64,000 nucleotides of DNA from an uncultured Monoglobus sp. (GTDB lineage: Bacteria > Bacillota > Clostridia > Monoglobales > Monoglobaceae), in assembly GCA_947628795.1 (NCBI GenBank), contig CANRBF010000004.1:1-64000 (forward strand). The letters are read 5' to 3'. Position numbers and translations under genes: made by a program. Positions 50,566 to 58,579 of the stretch are shown piece after piece; the stretch's first letter is position 1; every line of letters begins with the position of its first letter. The notes below the pieces were generated by a model, which did not search any database, had not been told where the DNA came from, and worked only from the letters and a program-made list of their open reading frames with translations.

Positions 50566-51324
50566 CTACAGATCACGAACCATTTTTAAATAGTCAAGGG
50601 TTTTGAGCTTTTTTTCAAGCTGCGCCGTCATGTAGCTTTCGGCGACCTCCGCCAGGTAGCGCGTGCTGTTTTCGCCCAATGAAAACGAAAACGCCGCCGC
50701 GTCGCCCGAGGTCACTATATAAGAGATCGCCTTGTATATCGTGTCGTTCACCTCGATGCAGAATTTTCCCTCTTTTTCGGCGGCGCAATTCTCGCAGCAG
50801 AACACGCCGTCGGTCGGGCAGAGCAGCTTGATCCTTCCTCCTCCGCCGCAAACGCAGCCGCCGCATTCGGGCGCGAAGCCCGCCTCTCTGAGCGCGCGCA
50901 GCAAAAAGACCGCCTCGATCTTAAACGCGCCGTCGCCGCTGCCCTTATTGAGCTTGCTCAGCGAGTTCAAAAGCAGCCTGAGTATCGCGTTCTGCTCGGC
51001 GCCCTCATAGCACAGATGGTTGGCGACGTCGCAAAAATACGAGGCGTACGCCATTTTGTCAAGGGACGAGCGAAGGTCGGCGAAGGGCTCTATGACCTCG
51101 GCCTCGTTGAGACGCAGCAAGCCGCCGTCGCGGTTTTTGAACACCTCAAAATCGGAATAGCAAAACAGCTGAGTGGCGATAAGCGCGCCCGAGCGGCTCA
51201 GTCTCGAGCGCCCCGCGAGGATCGAGACCTTGCCCATGTCCTTTGCAAGAACCGTGAGTATGCGGCTGTTCTCGCTGTATTTGACCTCGCGCGTCACCAC
51301 GCCCCGCAAATCAATGTTCGCCAT
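50566..51324 (-). CDS. recO: DNA repair protein RecO
   Basis: A 252-residue RecF-pathway mediator that binds DNA and SSB and loads RecA. It has an N-terminal OB-fold (DLRGVVTREVKYSENSRILTVLAKDMGK) and a C-terminal helical domain with a zinc finger: CGGC followed by C, then CPTDGVFCCENC. The start is at 51324 with SD GGGAG. It overlaps the RluA-type gene by 14 bp. Confidence 0.93.
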   Translation of the reverse strand: MANIDLRGVVTREVKYSENSRILTVLAKDMGKVSILAGRSRLSRSGALIATQLFCYSDFEVFKNRDGGLLRLNEAEVIEPFADLRSSLDKMAYASYFCDVANHLCYEGAEQNAILRLLLNSLSKLNKGSGDGAFKIEAVFLLRALREAGFAPECGGCVCGGGGRIKLLCPTDGVFCCENCAAEKEGKFCIEVNDTIYKAISYIVTSGDAAAFSFSLGENSTRYLAEVAESYMTAQLEKKLKTLDYLKMVRDL

Positions 51325-52219
51325 ACTCAAACTCCCTTCCGTTTAAGTATTCGAGAATACCGCCGTCCGACTTAAACTCAAATTTTATCTTATGCGCCCG
51401 AAGTTCCTGATAGCCGCCTTCGCGCCGCTTGGCGCCGTATTTTATATCTCCCGCTATCGGGCAGCCGAGGTAAGCCATGACCGCGCGTATCTGGTGCGTC
51501 CTGCCGGAATACAGCTCGACCTCGACAAGATTTGAGCCCCTTTCTTTGCCGATCACGCGGTAGCTCAGCGCCGCCGCCTTTCCTCCGTCCGCGTCCGATT
51601 TTGAGAACTTGAATCTGTTTTGACCGACTTTTGTTATATATCCGCGAATATCCGCGCTTTTCGGTTTTAGTTCTCCCTCGACGCGGCAGATATAAAACTT
51701 GCGTATCTCCTTTGATTTTATCTTGTCCGCGATGATCTCGTGGGCCTCGCGGTTTTTGGCGGCAAGCACCAGGCCCGAGGTGTTTCGGTCTATCCTATGG
51801 CAGAGCGACGGGATGTACGCCCCGCACGGCTCAAGCTCGCCGCGCCCAAGCAAAATTTTCCGAAATCCGCTCTCAAGAGAATATCCGGGTCTTTCGGGCA
51901 TGTCCTGAGACGGCAGACCCGACGGCTTAAACATCGCGGCGATGTTCTCATCCTCATAAACAAATTCGGGAGTGACCGCGCAGCTTTCCCACGCGGGCGC
52001 CTTTGTCTCTCCGAAAAACTCGTCGTTTATATAAAGCTCCAGCCGGTCGCCCGCGCTCAAGCGAGCCGAGCCGTCGGTCACGCGCTTGCCGTTCACTTTT
52101 ACGCGTTTTTTGCGCAGAGACTTATAGACTACGCTCGACGGCGCGTCGAGCATGAGCTTAAACAGCAGCTTGTCAAGCCGTATTCCGTTGTCAGATTTTG
52201 CTATTTCGTATTTTTTCAT
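51311..52219 (-). CDS. RluA-family pseudouridine synthase
   Basis: A 302-residue RNA pseudouridine synthase. The N-terminal S4-like RNA-binding domain (about 1-70: NGIRLDKLLFKLMLDAPSSVVYKSLRKKRVKVNG) is followed by the catalytic domain with motif II CHRIDRNTSGLVLAAKN (catalytic Asp) and the C-terminal GRTHQIRAVMAYLGCPIAGD. The start is taken at the ATG of MKKYEIAK (52219). It most resembles the RluC/RluD group, but the exact target uridines cannot be assigned. Confidence 0.92.
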   Translation of the reverse strand: MKKYEIAKSDNGIRLDKLLFKLMLDAPSSVVYKSLRKKRVKVNGKRVTDGSARLSAGDRLELYINDEFFGETKAPAWESCAVTPEFVYEDENIAAMFKPSGLPSQDMPERPGYSLESGFRKILLGRGELEPCGAYIPSLCHRIDRNTSGLVLAAKNREAHEIIADKIKSKEIRKFYICRVEGELKPKSADIRGYITKVGQNRFKFSKSDADGGKAAALSYRVIGKERGSNLVEVELYSGRTHQIRAVMAYLGCPIAGDIKYGAKRREGGYQELRAHKIKFEFKSDGGILEYLNGREFEYGEH

Positions 52220-52271
52220 GGCAATATAATAACACAATTTTTCCGTCTGTGCAAGCGAATCGCTATATAAA

Positions 52272-52306
52272 AACGAGGCGGAATCGCTCCGCCCCGCCTG
52301 TTTTAA
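52272..52306 (-). terminator. Intrinsic terminator after the stalk-domain secreted protein gene
   Basis: Minus strand: GGCGGA-GCGA-TTCCGCC followed by TCGTTTTT, 9 bp after the gene stop. Confidence 0.75.
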
Positions 52307-52314
52307 ATTCTGTG

Positions 52315-53211
52315 CTAATCGCTGAAAGGCGCATATACTATAGCATCCTCAAGGCCGTCAGCCTCGTCTTGATAATCCTTTCTCGAAACATCGTCGCCGT
52401 CGATGCTGTAATCGCTCTCGGTTTCGGTCTCGGAATATCTGATCCTATGCAGCGAAACAAACTCGCCGTTTCTGTAGTCCAGGATCTTTATGTCGCCGTT
52501 TTTGTACTCGCTGTTGCTGTCCGCCACAGACTCTACCAGATACGCTCTGCCCTTATACTCTATGACAAAGTATCTGTACGACGTGCGTGACGCCAGGCCT
52601 ACCTTGGCGAGCATCTTGGCTATGGAGCCGCCTTCGTTCACATCCCAGACCGAAATGCACTTTGACGACTGCATATCGGTGTTATCGGTGGGCGTAACGT
52701 CCGAGAACACGATCAGCTCGTCCTCACCGTCGCCGTCGATATCCGCGTAATAATCCGATATACGCTTGTTTTTGCAGGCTGTGTTTGTGTTGTCCTGCTC
52801 TATCGACTTGAACTGATCGGTCTGTGTCATAACGGTAGCCGACTCAAAATCGTTAGCCAAAAAGTCAGAGAACACTTTGCTGCGGTCCACGGTCTTGTTT
52901 TCCTCGGGCTTCGCCGTGGGCGCCAATGTTGCGGCGGGCGCCTCGGTGGGAGCGGCCGTCGGAGCAGCGGGCGTTACCGAGTCGATAAGGATAGTATCAT
53001 CCTTAAAGTCAACGGTGAAGCCTCCGACCGCGTCGGCGATGTCGCGCAGCTTGAAGTATGTCCGATCGTCGATGTTATAGCCCTCGATCTTTTTCTCAAC
53101 GCCGTTCACCTTGACCGGGAACCTGTTGTCCACCACGGTGCCGACCGCGAATCCTCCGAGCGCCGTTCCGAGAACCGCTCCGATCACAATTCCGCTTATA
53201 AGCTTTTTCAT
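52315..53211 (-). CDS. Secreted protein with stalk (copper amine oxidase N-like) domain
   Basis: A 298-residue exported protein. A glycine-rich hydrophobic N-terminal segment (about 1-30) acts as signal or anchor. A stalk-type domain follows (VKVNGVEKKIEGYNIDDRTYFKLRDIADAVGG, about 33-77), then a Pro/Ala/Thr linker (PTAAPTEAPAATLAPTA). The C-terminal domain of about 180 residues contains DIDGDGEDELIVFSDV, a calcium-binding, FG-GAP-like repeat. No catalytic residues are seen. The stalk domain is common in clostridial wall proteins. SD AGGAG; monocistronic, with its own terminator. Confidence 0.83.
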   Translation of the reverse strand: MKKLISGIVIGAVLGTALGGFAVGTVVDNRFPVKVNGVEKKIEGYNIDDRTYFKLRDIADAVGGFTVDFKDDTILIDSVTPAAPTAAPTEAPAATLAPTAKPEENKTVDRSKVFSDFLANDFESATVMTQTDQFKSIEQDNTNTACKNKRISDYYADIDGDGEDELIVFSDVTPTDNTDMQSSKCISVWDVNEGGSIAKMLAKVGLASRTSYRYFVIEYKGRAYLVESVADSNSEYKNGDIKILDYRNGEFVSLHRIRYSETETESDYSIDGDDVSRKDYQDEADGLEDAIVYAPFSD

Positions 53212-53341
53212 AATATATCACTCCTATCAGAAATGTTTGTTAATTTATCTTATTTATAATAAATATATCATAAAAAAATAGTAAATGCAAGGATTATTTT
53301 TAATGTCAAAAAACAATCAAATAGAAAAATAAAAATTTTTG

Positions 53342-53370
53342 TTTACTTTTTAGGCGGAATGTGATAGAAT
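53342..53370 (+). promoter_or_regulatory. Promoter of the abrB-like gene and its leader
   Basis: -35 TTTACT (53342-53347), 17-nt spacer, -10 TAGAAT (53365-53370). The -35 is a moderate match. Confidence 0.5.
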
Positions 53371-53376
53371 ATAAGA

Positions 53377-53562
53377 CGCTACATATTATGAATTTCAAAA
53401 GGACAAATATTTCACCAATTCTCTGAATATGTATTTTTCGAAAAAATGCATGCTTTGAGTTTGGGGAATTGGCTATTGTCCTTAATAGATCTGATTTTCA
53501 TAATGTGTAGCAGCATTAAAACCAAAGCTGCGTTTTTATGCGCGGCTTTGCCGCGCATTTTT
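53377..53562 (+). ncRNA. Structured leader with pseudoknot and terminator/antiterminator upstream of the abrB-like gene
   Basis: P1: ACATATTATGAA (53381-53392) with TTCATAATGTGT (53497-53508). P2: AAGGACAA (53399-53406) with TTGTCCTT (53476-53483), continued by CCAATTC (53415-53421) with GAATTGG (53466-53472). A hairpin follows around TTTTTCGAAAAA (53434-53445). GCTTTG (53452-53457) pairs with CAAAGC (53523-53528), 3' of P1. Terminator: ATGCGCGGC-TTT-GCCGCGCAT (53538-53558) plus TTTT. The alternative AAAGCTGCG (53524-53532) with CGCGGCTTT (53541-53549) excludes both terminator and pseudoknot. This is a plausible attenuator. The order of elements equals that of the RNAs at 26477 and 46509, although the sequence does not match. 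Confidence 0.55.
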
Positions 53563-53589
53563 GTTGCGGATATTTCTTGGAGGGCCGCC

Positions 53590-53832
53590 ATGCATTGTGT
53601 TAAATTGATTGATAAAAACGGACGAATCGTTATTCCTAAATATATGCGGGAGAAAATCGGCATAAACAGTGAAGAGGAAATGGATGTGCTGCTTATGGAT
53701 GATATTGAACAGATCGTTCTTAAACGAAGAGAGGCGCGCTGTGCGATATGTTCTTCGCCAAAAAATCTGAAAAAACTCGATAACGGTTATATTTGCGCTT
53801 CCTGCGCAAAACGGGTATCCGAACTTATATAA
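53590..53832 (+). CDS. AbrB-family transition regulator with C-terminal zinc ribbon
   Basis: An 80-residue DNA-binding protein. The N-terminal SpoVT/AbrB swapped-hairpin domain is MHCVKLIDKNGRIVIPKYMREKIGI, then the strand DIEQIVLKR. The C-terminal 30 residues form a zinc ribbon (CAICSS ... YICASCAKRV, CxxC-x15-17-CxxC). The start at 53590 has SD GGAGGG. A long leader with its own terminator precedes it. AbrB-type proteins control stationary-phase and developmental genes. Confidence 0.9.
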   Translation: MHCVKLIDKNGRIVIPKYMREKIGINSEEEMDVLLMDDIEQIVLKRREARCAICSSPKNLKKLDNGYICASCAKRVSELI

Positions 53833-53838
53833 CATCTA

Positions 53839-53867
53839 TTGACTTTATCAAAGCGTTGTGCTAAAAT
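53839..53867 (+). promoter_or_regulatory. htpG promoter and leader hairpin
   Basis: -35 TTGACT (53839-53844), 17-nt spacer, -10 TAAAAT (53862-53867). The leader contains GGGCGG-TTTTTAG-CCGCCC (about 53892-53911) followed by GTTTTG, a terminator-like or repeat-derived hairpin before the SD. Confidence 0.65.
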
Positions 53868-53956
53868 CTTATTTATGAATAAACGCGCAGGGGCGGTTTT
53901 TAGCCGCCCGTTTTGATTGGAAACGCGCCAAAATTATAAAACAAGGAGACAGAAAA

Positions 53957-55852
53957 ATGCCAAAAAAACAATTCAAAACCGAAAGTAAAAAACTGATGGA
54001 TCTGATGATCAACTCGATCTACACCAACAAGGAAATATTTTTAAGAGAGCTTATCAGCAACGCCAGCGACGCGATAGACAAGCTGTATTTTAAAAGCCTG
54101 ACCGACAGCTCGGTCGGCCTTTCCAAGGATGACTTTGAGATCTTGGTCACCCTCGACAAGGACGCGCGCACTATCAAGGTCGCCGACAACGGTATCGGCA
54201 TGACCCGCGACGAGCTTGAAAACAACCTGGGCACCATTGCCAGAAGCGGCAGCCTCGACTTTAAGACAGACAATAACCTTGAGGACAAGGTCGATATAAT
54301 CGGCCAGTTCGGCGTGGGATTTTATTCCGCGTTTATGGTTTCCTCGACCGTCACGGTAGTGAGCCGCGCCTTCGGCTCCGACGAGGCGTGGATATGGGAG
54401 AGCTCGGGAGCTGACGGCTACACTATAACCGAGACCGAAAAAGACACGGTCGGAACCGAGATCACCATGACGCTCAAGCCCGATACCGACGAGGAAAACT
54501 ACGGCGAATTTCTGGACGAATACAGAATTTCGGGAATAATCAAAAAATACAGCGACTATGTGCGCTACCCCATAAAGATGTACCGCGAAAAGACCCGCGA
54601 AAAGGAGCGCCCCGCGGACGTGGGCGAGGACTACAAGCCCGAATATGAGACATACACCGAGCTTGAGACGATAAACAGCATGATCCCCCTCTGGAAACGC
54701 CCGAAAAAGGACGTCACCGACGAGGAATACAACAACTTCTACAAGGACAAGTTCATGGACTTTTCGGATCCCGCGCGCGTTATATACACCAACACCGAAG
54801 GCGCCATCTCTTACAGCGCGCTGATGTTTATACCGTCAAGAACGCCCTATGACTACTACACAAGGGAATACGAAAAAGGCCTTCAGCTTTACACCTCGGG
54901 CGTTATGATAATGGACAAATGCGCCGACCTGCTGCCCGACCACTTCAGCTTTGTGAAGGGCGTGGTCGACAGTCAGGACCTGTCGCTTAATATCTCCCGC
55001 GAAATGCTGCAGCAGGACAGACAGCTGGGTATAATTCGAAAAAACCTCGAAAAGAAGATCAAAAACGAGCTCAAGTCGATGCAGGCCGCAGAGCGCGACA
55101 AGTATGAGGAGTTTTGGAAAAACTTCGGCAGGCAGATAAAATTCGGCTGCTACAACGCATTCGGACAGAACGCCGAGCAGCTCAAAGACCTGCTCATGTT
55201 CTACTCGGCGAGAGATAAAAAAATGATCACTCTCGACGAGTACACCACCGCCATGGGAAGCGAGCAGAAATATATCTACTACGCGGCGGGAGACTCGGTC
55301 GACCGTCTGGCGAAGCTGCCCGCGGCGCAGACCGTTCTCTCGAAGGACTGCGATCTGCTGCTTTTGACCGAGGACGTTGACGAGTTCTGTCTCCAAGTCC
55401 TGCGCGAGTATAACGAAAAGGAATTCAAGAACATAAACAGCGGCGACCTGGAGCTTGAGACCGAGGAGGAAAAAAAGGCCGCCGACAAGGCCGGAGAGGA
55501 GAGCCGCGAGCTTTTGGACGCTATCAAAAACGCGCTTGACGGCAAGGTAAAGGACGTCAAGATCTCAACGCGCCTCACCGACCACCCGGTGTGCATCACC
55601 GCCGACGGCCCGATCTCGATCGAGATGGAAAAGGTCCTGGCGTCAATGCCCGGAAACGAGGGAGAAAAACCCGTCAGCGACAAGGTGCTTGAGCTCAACG
55701 CGGGTCACCCGGTGTTTGAAAAGCTGAAAGCCGCAGACGGCGATACCCTCAAAATGTACGCCGAGATACTCTATAATCAGGCCCGCCTCATCGAAGGCCT
55801 CCCCGTCGAGGACCCGATCGAATACACCAAACTGGTGTGCGAATTGTTTTAA
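53957..55852 (+). CDS. htpG: Hsp90-family chaperone HtpG
   Basis: A 631-residue bacterial Hsp90. N-terminal GHKL ATPase: ELISNASDAIDKL, VADNGIGMTRDEL and GQFGVGFYSAFMVS. The middle domain carries the catalytic-loop region VVDSQDLSLNISREMLQQ, and a C-terminal dimerisation domain completes the family length. SD AAGGAG. No CIRCE nearby. nspC begins 3 bp after the stop. Confidence 0.97.
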   Translation: MPKKQFKTESKKLMDLMINSIYTNKEIFLRELISNASDAIDKLYFKSLTDSSVGLSKDDFEILVTLDKDARTIKVADNGIGMTRDELENNLGTIARSGSLDFKTDNNLEDKVDIIGQFGVGFYSAFMVSSTVTVVSRAFGSDEAWIWESSGADGYTITETEKDTVGTEITMTLKPDTDEENYGEFLDEYRISGIIKKYSDYVRYPIKMYREKTREKERPADVGEDYKPEYETYTELETINSMIPLWKRPKKDVTDEEYNNFYKDKFMDFSDPARVIYTNTEGAISYSALMFIPSRTPYDYYTREYEKGLQLYTSGVMIMDKCADLLPDHFSFVKGVVDSQDLSLNISREMLQQDRQLGIIRKNLEKKIKNELKSMQAAERDKYEEFWKNFGRQIKFGCYNAFGQNAEQLKDLLMFYSARDKKMITLDEYTTAMGSEQKYIYYAAGDSVDRLAKLPAAQTVLSKDCDLLLLTEDVDEFCLQVLREYNEKEFKNINSGDLELETEEEKKAADKAGEESRELLDAIKNALDGKVKDVKISTRLTDHPVCITADGPISIEMEKVLASMPGNEGEKPVSDKVLELNAGHPVFEKLKAADGDTLKMYAEILYNQARLIEGLPVEDPIEYTKLVCELF

Positions 55853-55855
55853 AAT

Positions 55856-56980
55856 ATGAATACAAACAACCTAAAAACCCCGTGCTATATATTTGACGAG
55901 GGTAAACTTATCCGAAATCTTGAAATACTCGGCGGCGTTGAGCGTGAAACAGGCGCCAAAATACTGCTGGCACAAAAGGCGTTCTCGATGTACGCCTTTT
56001 ATCCGCTTATCGGAAAATACCTGTCGGGCACCACGGCAAGCTCGCTGAATGAGGCGCGGCTGGGACACGAGGAAATGCCGAATACCGAGACGCATATCTA
56101 CGCCCCGGCATACAGCGACACGGACTTTGACGAGATAGTTAAGCTCTGCGATCATGTTGTGTTTAACTCGTTCTCCCAATGGGAGATGCACAAAGGCAAA
56201 TGCGCGGGCATTGAGTGCGGCATAAGGATCAATCCCGAGTATTCCGAGATTAAGACCGACATGTATAACCCGTGCTTTCCGGGTTCAAGAATGGGAGTGA
56301 AGGTCTCCGACTTTCCCGAAAAGCTCCCCGAAGGCATAAGCGGGCTGCACTTTCACACAATGTGCGAGCAGAACTCGGATGTGCTGTGGCGTACTGTGCT
56401 TGAGGTAGACAAAAAGTTCGGGCATATCCTGAGCCTGCCGCAGATCAAGTGGCTCAACTTCGGCGGCGGACACCATATCACCCAAGACGATTATGATATA
56501 GAGACGCTTATCAAGTCGATCGAATATATGCGCGACAAATACGATCTGACAATATATCTGGAGCCGGGCGAGGCCGTGGCGCTTAACGCGGGCTACCTCG
56601 TCACCGAGGTCATGGACATCATAAACAACGGCATTGACATTGCTATAGTCGACGCGTCGGCGGCCTGCCATATGCCCGACGTTTTGGAAATGCCGTACCG
56701 CCCGCCCCTTTTCGGCAGCGGTAGACCGAACGAGAAAAAACACACCTACCGCCTGGGCGGGCCCACCTGCTTGGCCGGAGACATTATCGGCGACTACTCG
56801 TTCGACAGGCCGCTCAACGTAGGAGATAAACTGGTGTTCGGAGATATGGCTATATACACGACCGTGAAAAACAACACCTTCAACGGAATAAACCTGCCAA
56901 CCATCTATATCAGACGCCCAAACGGAGCCCTTGAGCTTCACAAACAATTCGGCTACAATGACTTTAAAGCAAGATTATAG
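55856..56980 (+). CDS. nspC: Carboxynorspermidine/carboxyspermidine decarboxylase
   Basis: A 374-residue PLP enzyme (alanine-racemase fold III) making norspermidine or spermidine from the carboxylated precursor. It has LLAQKAFSMY with PLP Lys41, the HFHTMCEQ and LNFGGGHHIT motifs, EPGEAVALNAGYLVTEV, and GPTCLAGDIIGDY near the C-terminus. The partner dehydrogenase gene is not adjacent. The start has no recognisable SD: it follows the htpG stop by 3 bp (TAAAATATG), so translation probably relies on reinitiation. Confidence 0.93.
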   Translation: MNTNNLKTPCYIFDEGKLIRNLEILGGVERETGAKILLAQKAFSMYAFYPLIGKYLSGTTASSLNEARLGHEEMPNTETHIYAPAYSDTDFDEIVKLCDHVVFNSFSQWEMHKGKCAGIECGIRINPEYSEIKTDMYNPCFPGSRMGVKVSDFPEKLPEGISGLHFHTMCEQNSDVLWRTVLEVDKKFGHILSLPQIKWLNFGGGHHITQDDYDIETLIKSIEYMRDKYDLTIYLEPGEAVALNAGYLVTEVMDIINNGIDIAIVDASAACHMPDVLEMPYRPPLFGSGRPNEKKHTYRLGGPTCLAGDIIGDYSFDRPLNVGDKLVFGDMAIYTTVKNNTFNGINLPTIYIRRPNGALELHKQFGYNDFKARL

Positions 56981-56989
56981 CAATTAAAC

Positions 56990-57046
56990 ACAGGCTCGCC
57001 CCTTGGGGAGAGCTGTCTGCGGCTTGTCCGCAGACTGAGAGGGGTA
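56990..57046. repeat. Interspersed dumbbell repeat supplying an SD-like sequence
   Basis: GGCTCGCCCCTTGGGGAGAG, then CTGTC-TGCGGCTTGTCCGCA-GACTGAGAGGGG. Its right end GAGAGGGG is the only SD-like sequence upstream of the next ATG (57058). Confidence 0.85.
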
Positions 57047-57057
57047 AAAAATTCCAC

Positions 57058-57726
57058 ATGACAAATATCCAAAACCAAATCAAAAACTTTTTAACCGAAA
57101 ACGGCGCGGGGCAAGTGGGCTTTTGCGAGCTCGGCGATGATGAATTCGGCAAAAACGAGTTCGGCATGACCCGCGCGGTGTCATACACCGTTCCGCTGTC
57201 AGACGCGATAGTGGACGGCATCAAGGACGCGCCGACCCACACCTACTTCCACCACTACCGAACCGTTAACGCGCTGATCGACCGAAACTCGCTTATGGTC
57301 GGATCAATTTTAAGGCGCGCGGGATATAAGTACGTTCCGATCCCCGCTTCACAGTCGGTGGACGGGCTGAGGGGCGCGTTCTCGCACAAATACGCCGCGG
57401 TGCGCTCGGGGCTCGGATATGTGGGCAAGAGCGGGCTTTTTATCTCAAACGAAAACGGGCCGCGCGTAAGGCTCGGCACAATCTTGACCGACTGCACCGA
57501 GTTTGATGTAAATCAAAAAATTCCGGAGTGCGGGTGCGGCGAATGCAATCTGTGCATGAAAGCCTGCCCCGCCATGGCTATATCGGGCAATCTTTGGAAG
57601 CCCGGCGAGCCGAGAGAAAATATAGTGGACGCTCTGGCGTGCAGCAGGCATATGAAAGCCGCGTACCAAAAAATCGGACGCGGCGCCGTGTGCGGTATTT
57701 GCATGCGGGTATGCCCCAAAAAATAA
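57058..57726 (+). CDS. QueG-like 4Fe-4S double-cluster protein
   Basis: A 222-residue protein related to epoxyqueuosine reductase (QueG) but shorter. The N-terminal region has GQVGFCELG and a segment with HTYFHHYRTVNALIDR. The middle has SHKYAAVRSGLGYVGKSGLFIS, the QueG-type cofactor-binding GLGxxGKxxL pattern. The C-terminus has two clusters: CGCGECNLCMKACP and CGICMRVCP. The cobalamin-domain arrangement of true QueG is not complete, so epoxyqueuosine activity is unsure. The SD comes from the repeat just upstream. The stop codon is immediately followed by another repeat. Confidence 0.83.
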   Translation: MTNIQNQIKNFLTENGAGQVGFCELGDDEFGKNEFGMTRAVSYTVPLSDAIVDGIKDAPTHTYFHHYRTVNALIDRNSLMVGSILRRAGYKYVPIPASQSVDGLRGAFSHKYAAVRSGLGYVGKSGLFISNENGPRVRLGTILTDCTEFDVNQKIPECGCGECNLCMKACPAMAISGNLWKPGEPRENIVDALACSRHMKAAYQKIGRGAVCGICMRVCPKK

Positions 57727-57890
57727 CCCACCTCCGTCTTTCCGCCTTTGGCGGAAATCCACCTCCTCCCGGGAGGAGGCATTAATAAGGTGCCCCACGG
57801 AGGAGGGCACATAAAATAGGCTCCCCCTCGGGGGAGCTGTCTGCGAAGCAGACTAAGGGGGGATTCCTAGTCCCTAGATCCTATTCGCTA
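57727..57890. repeat. Interspersed repeat block between convergent genes
   Basis: CCCACCTCCGTC-TTTCCGCCTTTGGCGGAAA-TCCACCTCCTCC with GGGAGGAGG starts directly at the stop codon. After it come CCTCGGGGGAGCTGTC-TGCGAAGCAGA-CTAAGGGGGG and a CTAGTCCCTAGATCCTATTC / GCTAATCACTACC tail that forms the stop of the next, opposing gene. Confidence 0.8.
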
Positions 57891-57894
57891 ATCA

Positions 57895-58578
57895 CTACCT
57901 CGCAAACCTATAACCCGCGCCCCAGACGGTTTCTATAAACTTCTCGTCGGTGTATTTCTCGAGCTTGTCGCGGACGCGCTGGACATGCACCGTCACAGTG
58001 GACGGATCGCCTATGGCGTCCATGCCCCAGACGCGGTCGAACAGCCTGTCCTTGCTGAACACGATATTCGGATTCTCAAGCAGGAACAACAGCAGATCAT
58101 ACTCCTTGACCGTGAGTATGATCTCATTTTTTCCCGCGAAAACTCTGCGCGAATCCTTGTCGATCGTGAGACCTTTGATATTGAGCGCCCGAGACTTTTG
58201 CGCGCCGCCCGACTTGAGCGCCTTATATCTGGCAGTATGAGCCTTGACCCGCGCAACCATCTCGGATGGCGAGAACGGCTTTGCTATATAGTCGTCGGCG
58301 CCCAGGCCTAAGCCTTTGATCTTGTCAACGTCCTCCGACCTGGCCGAGAGAAATATAACCGGCACGTCCTTTGTTTTTCTCAGCTCCTCGCAGACCGAGA
58401 ACCCGTCCAGCCGAGGCAGCATTATGTCGATTATGATAAGATCGTAGTCGCCCTTCAGCGCCTTTTCGAGGCCGCTCTCGCCGTCAAACGCCAGCTCGCA
58501 GCGAAAGCCCGCGGCGATAAGATAATCCCGCTCAAGCTCGGCAATGCTCCTGTCGTCCTCTATGATCAAAATTTTCAT
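57895..58578 (-). CDS. OmpR/PhoB-family response regulator
   Basis: A 227-residue regulator. Receiver: IEDDRS, phosphoacceptor D51 in IIIDIMLPRLDG, and Lys in YIAKPFSP. The C-terminal winged helix has VKEYDLLLFLLENP and VTVHVQRVRDKLEKY ... GAGYRFAR. The start at 58578 lies 1 bp after the kinase stop. The last codon and stop (CGA GGT AGT context) run into repeat sequence. It probably controls the adjacent ABC exporter, as in antimicrobial-peptide-sensing loci. Confidence 0.93.
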   Translation of the reverse strand: MKILIIEDDRSIAELERDYLIAAGFRCELAFDGESGLEKALKGDYDLIIIDIMLPRLDGFSVCEELRKTKDVPVIFLSARSEDVDKIKGLGLGADDYIAKPFSPSEMVARVKAHTARYKALKSGGAQKSRALNIKGLTIDKDSRRVFAGKNEIILTVKEYDLLLFLLENPNIVFSKDRLFDRVWGMDAIGDPSTVTVHVQRVRDKLEKYTDEKFIETVWGAGYRFAR

Positions 58579-58579
58579 A

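Noticed and set aside
53377-53562. T-box leader
   Set aside because: No AGGGUGGNACCGCG T-box bulge sequence, and the downstream gene is a regulator rather than an aminoacyl-tRNA or transport gene.
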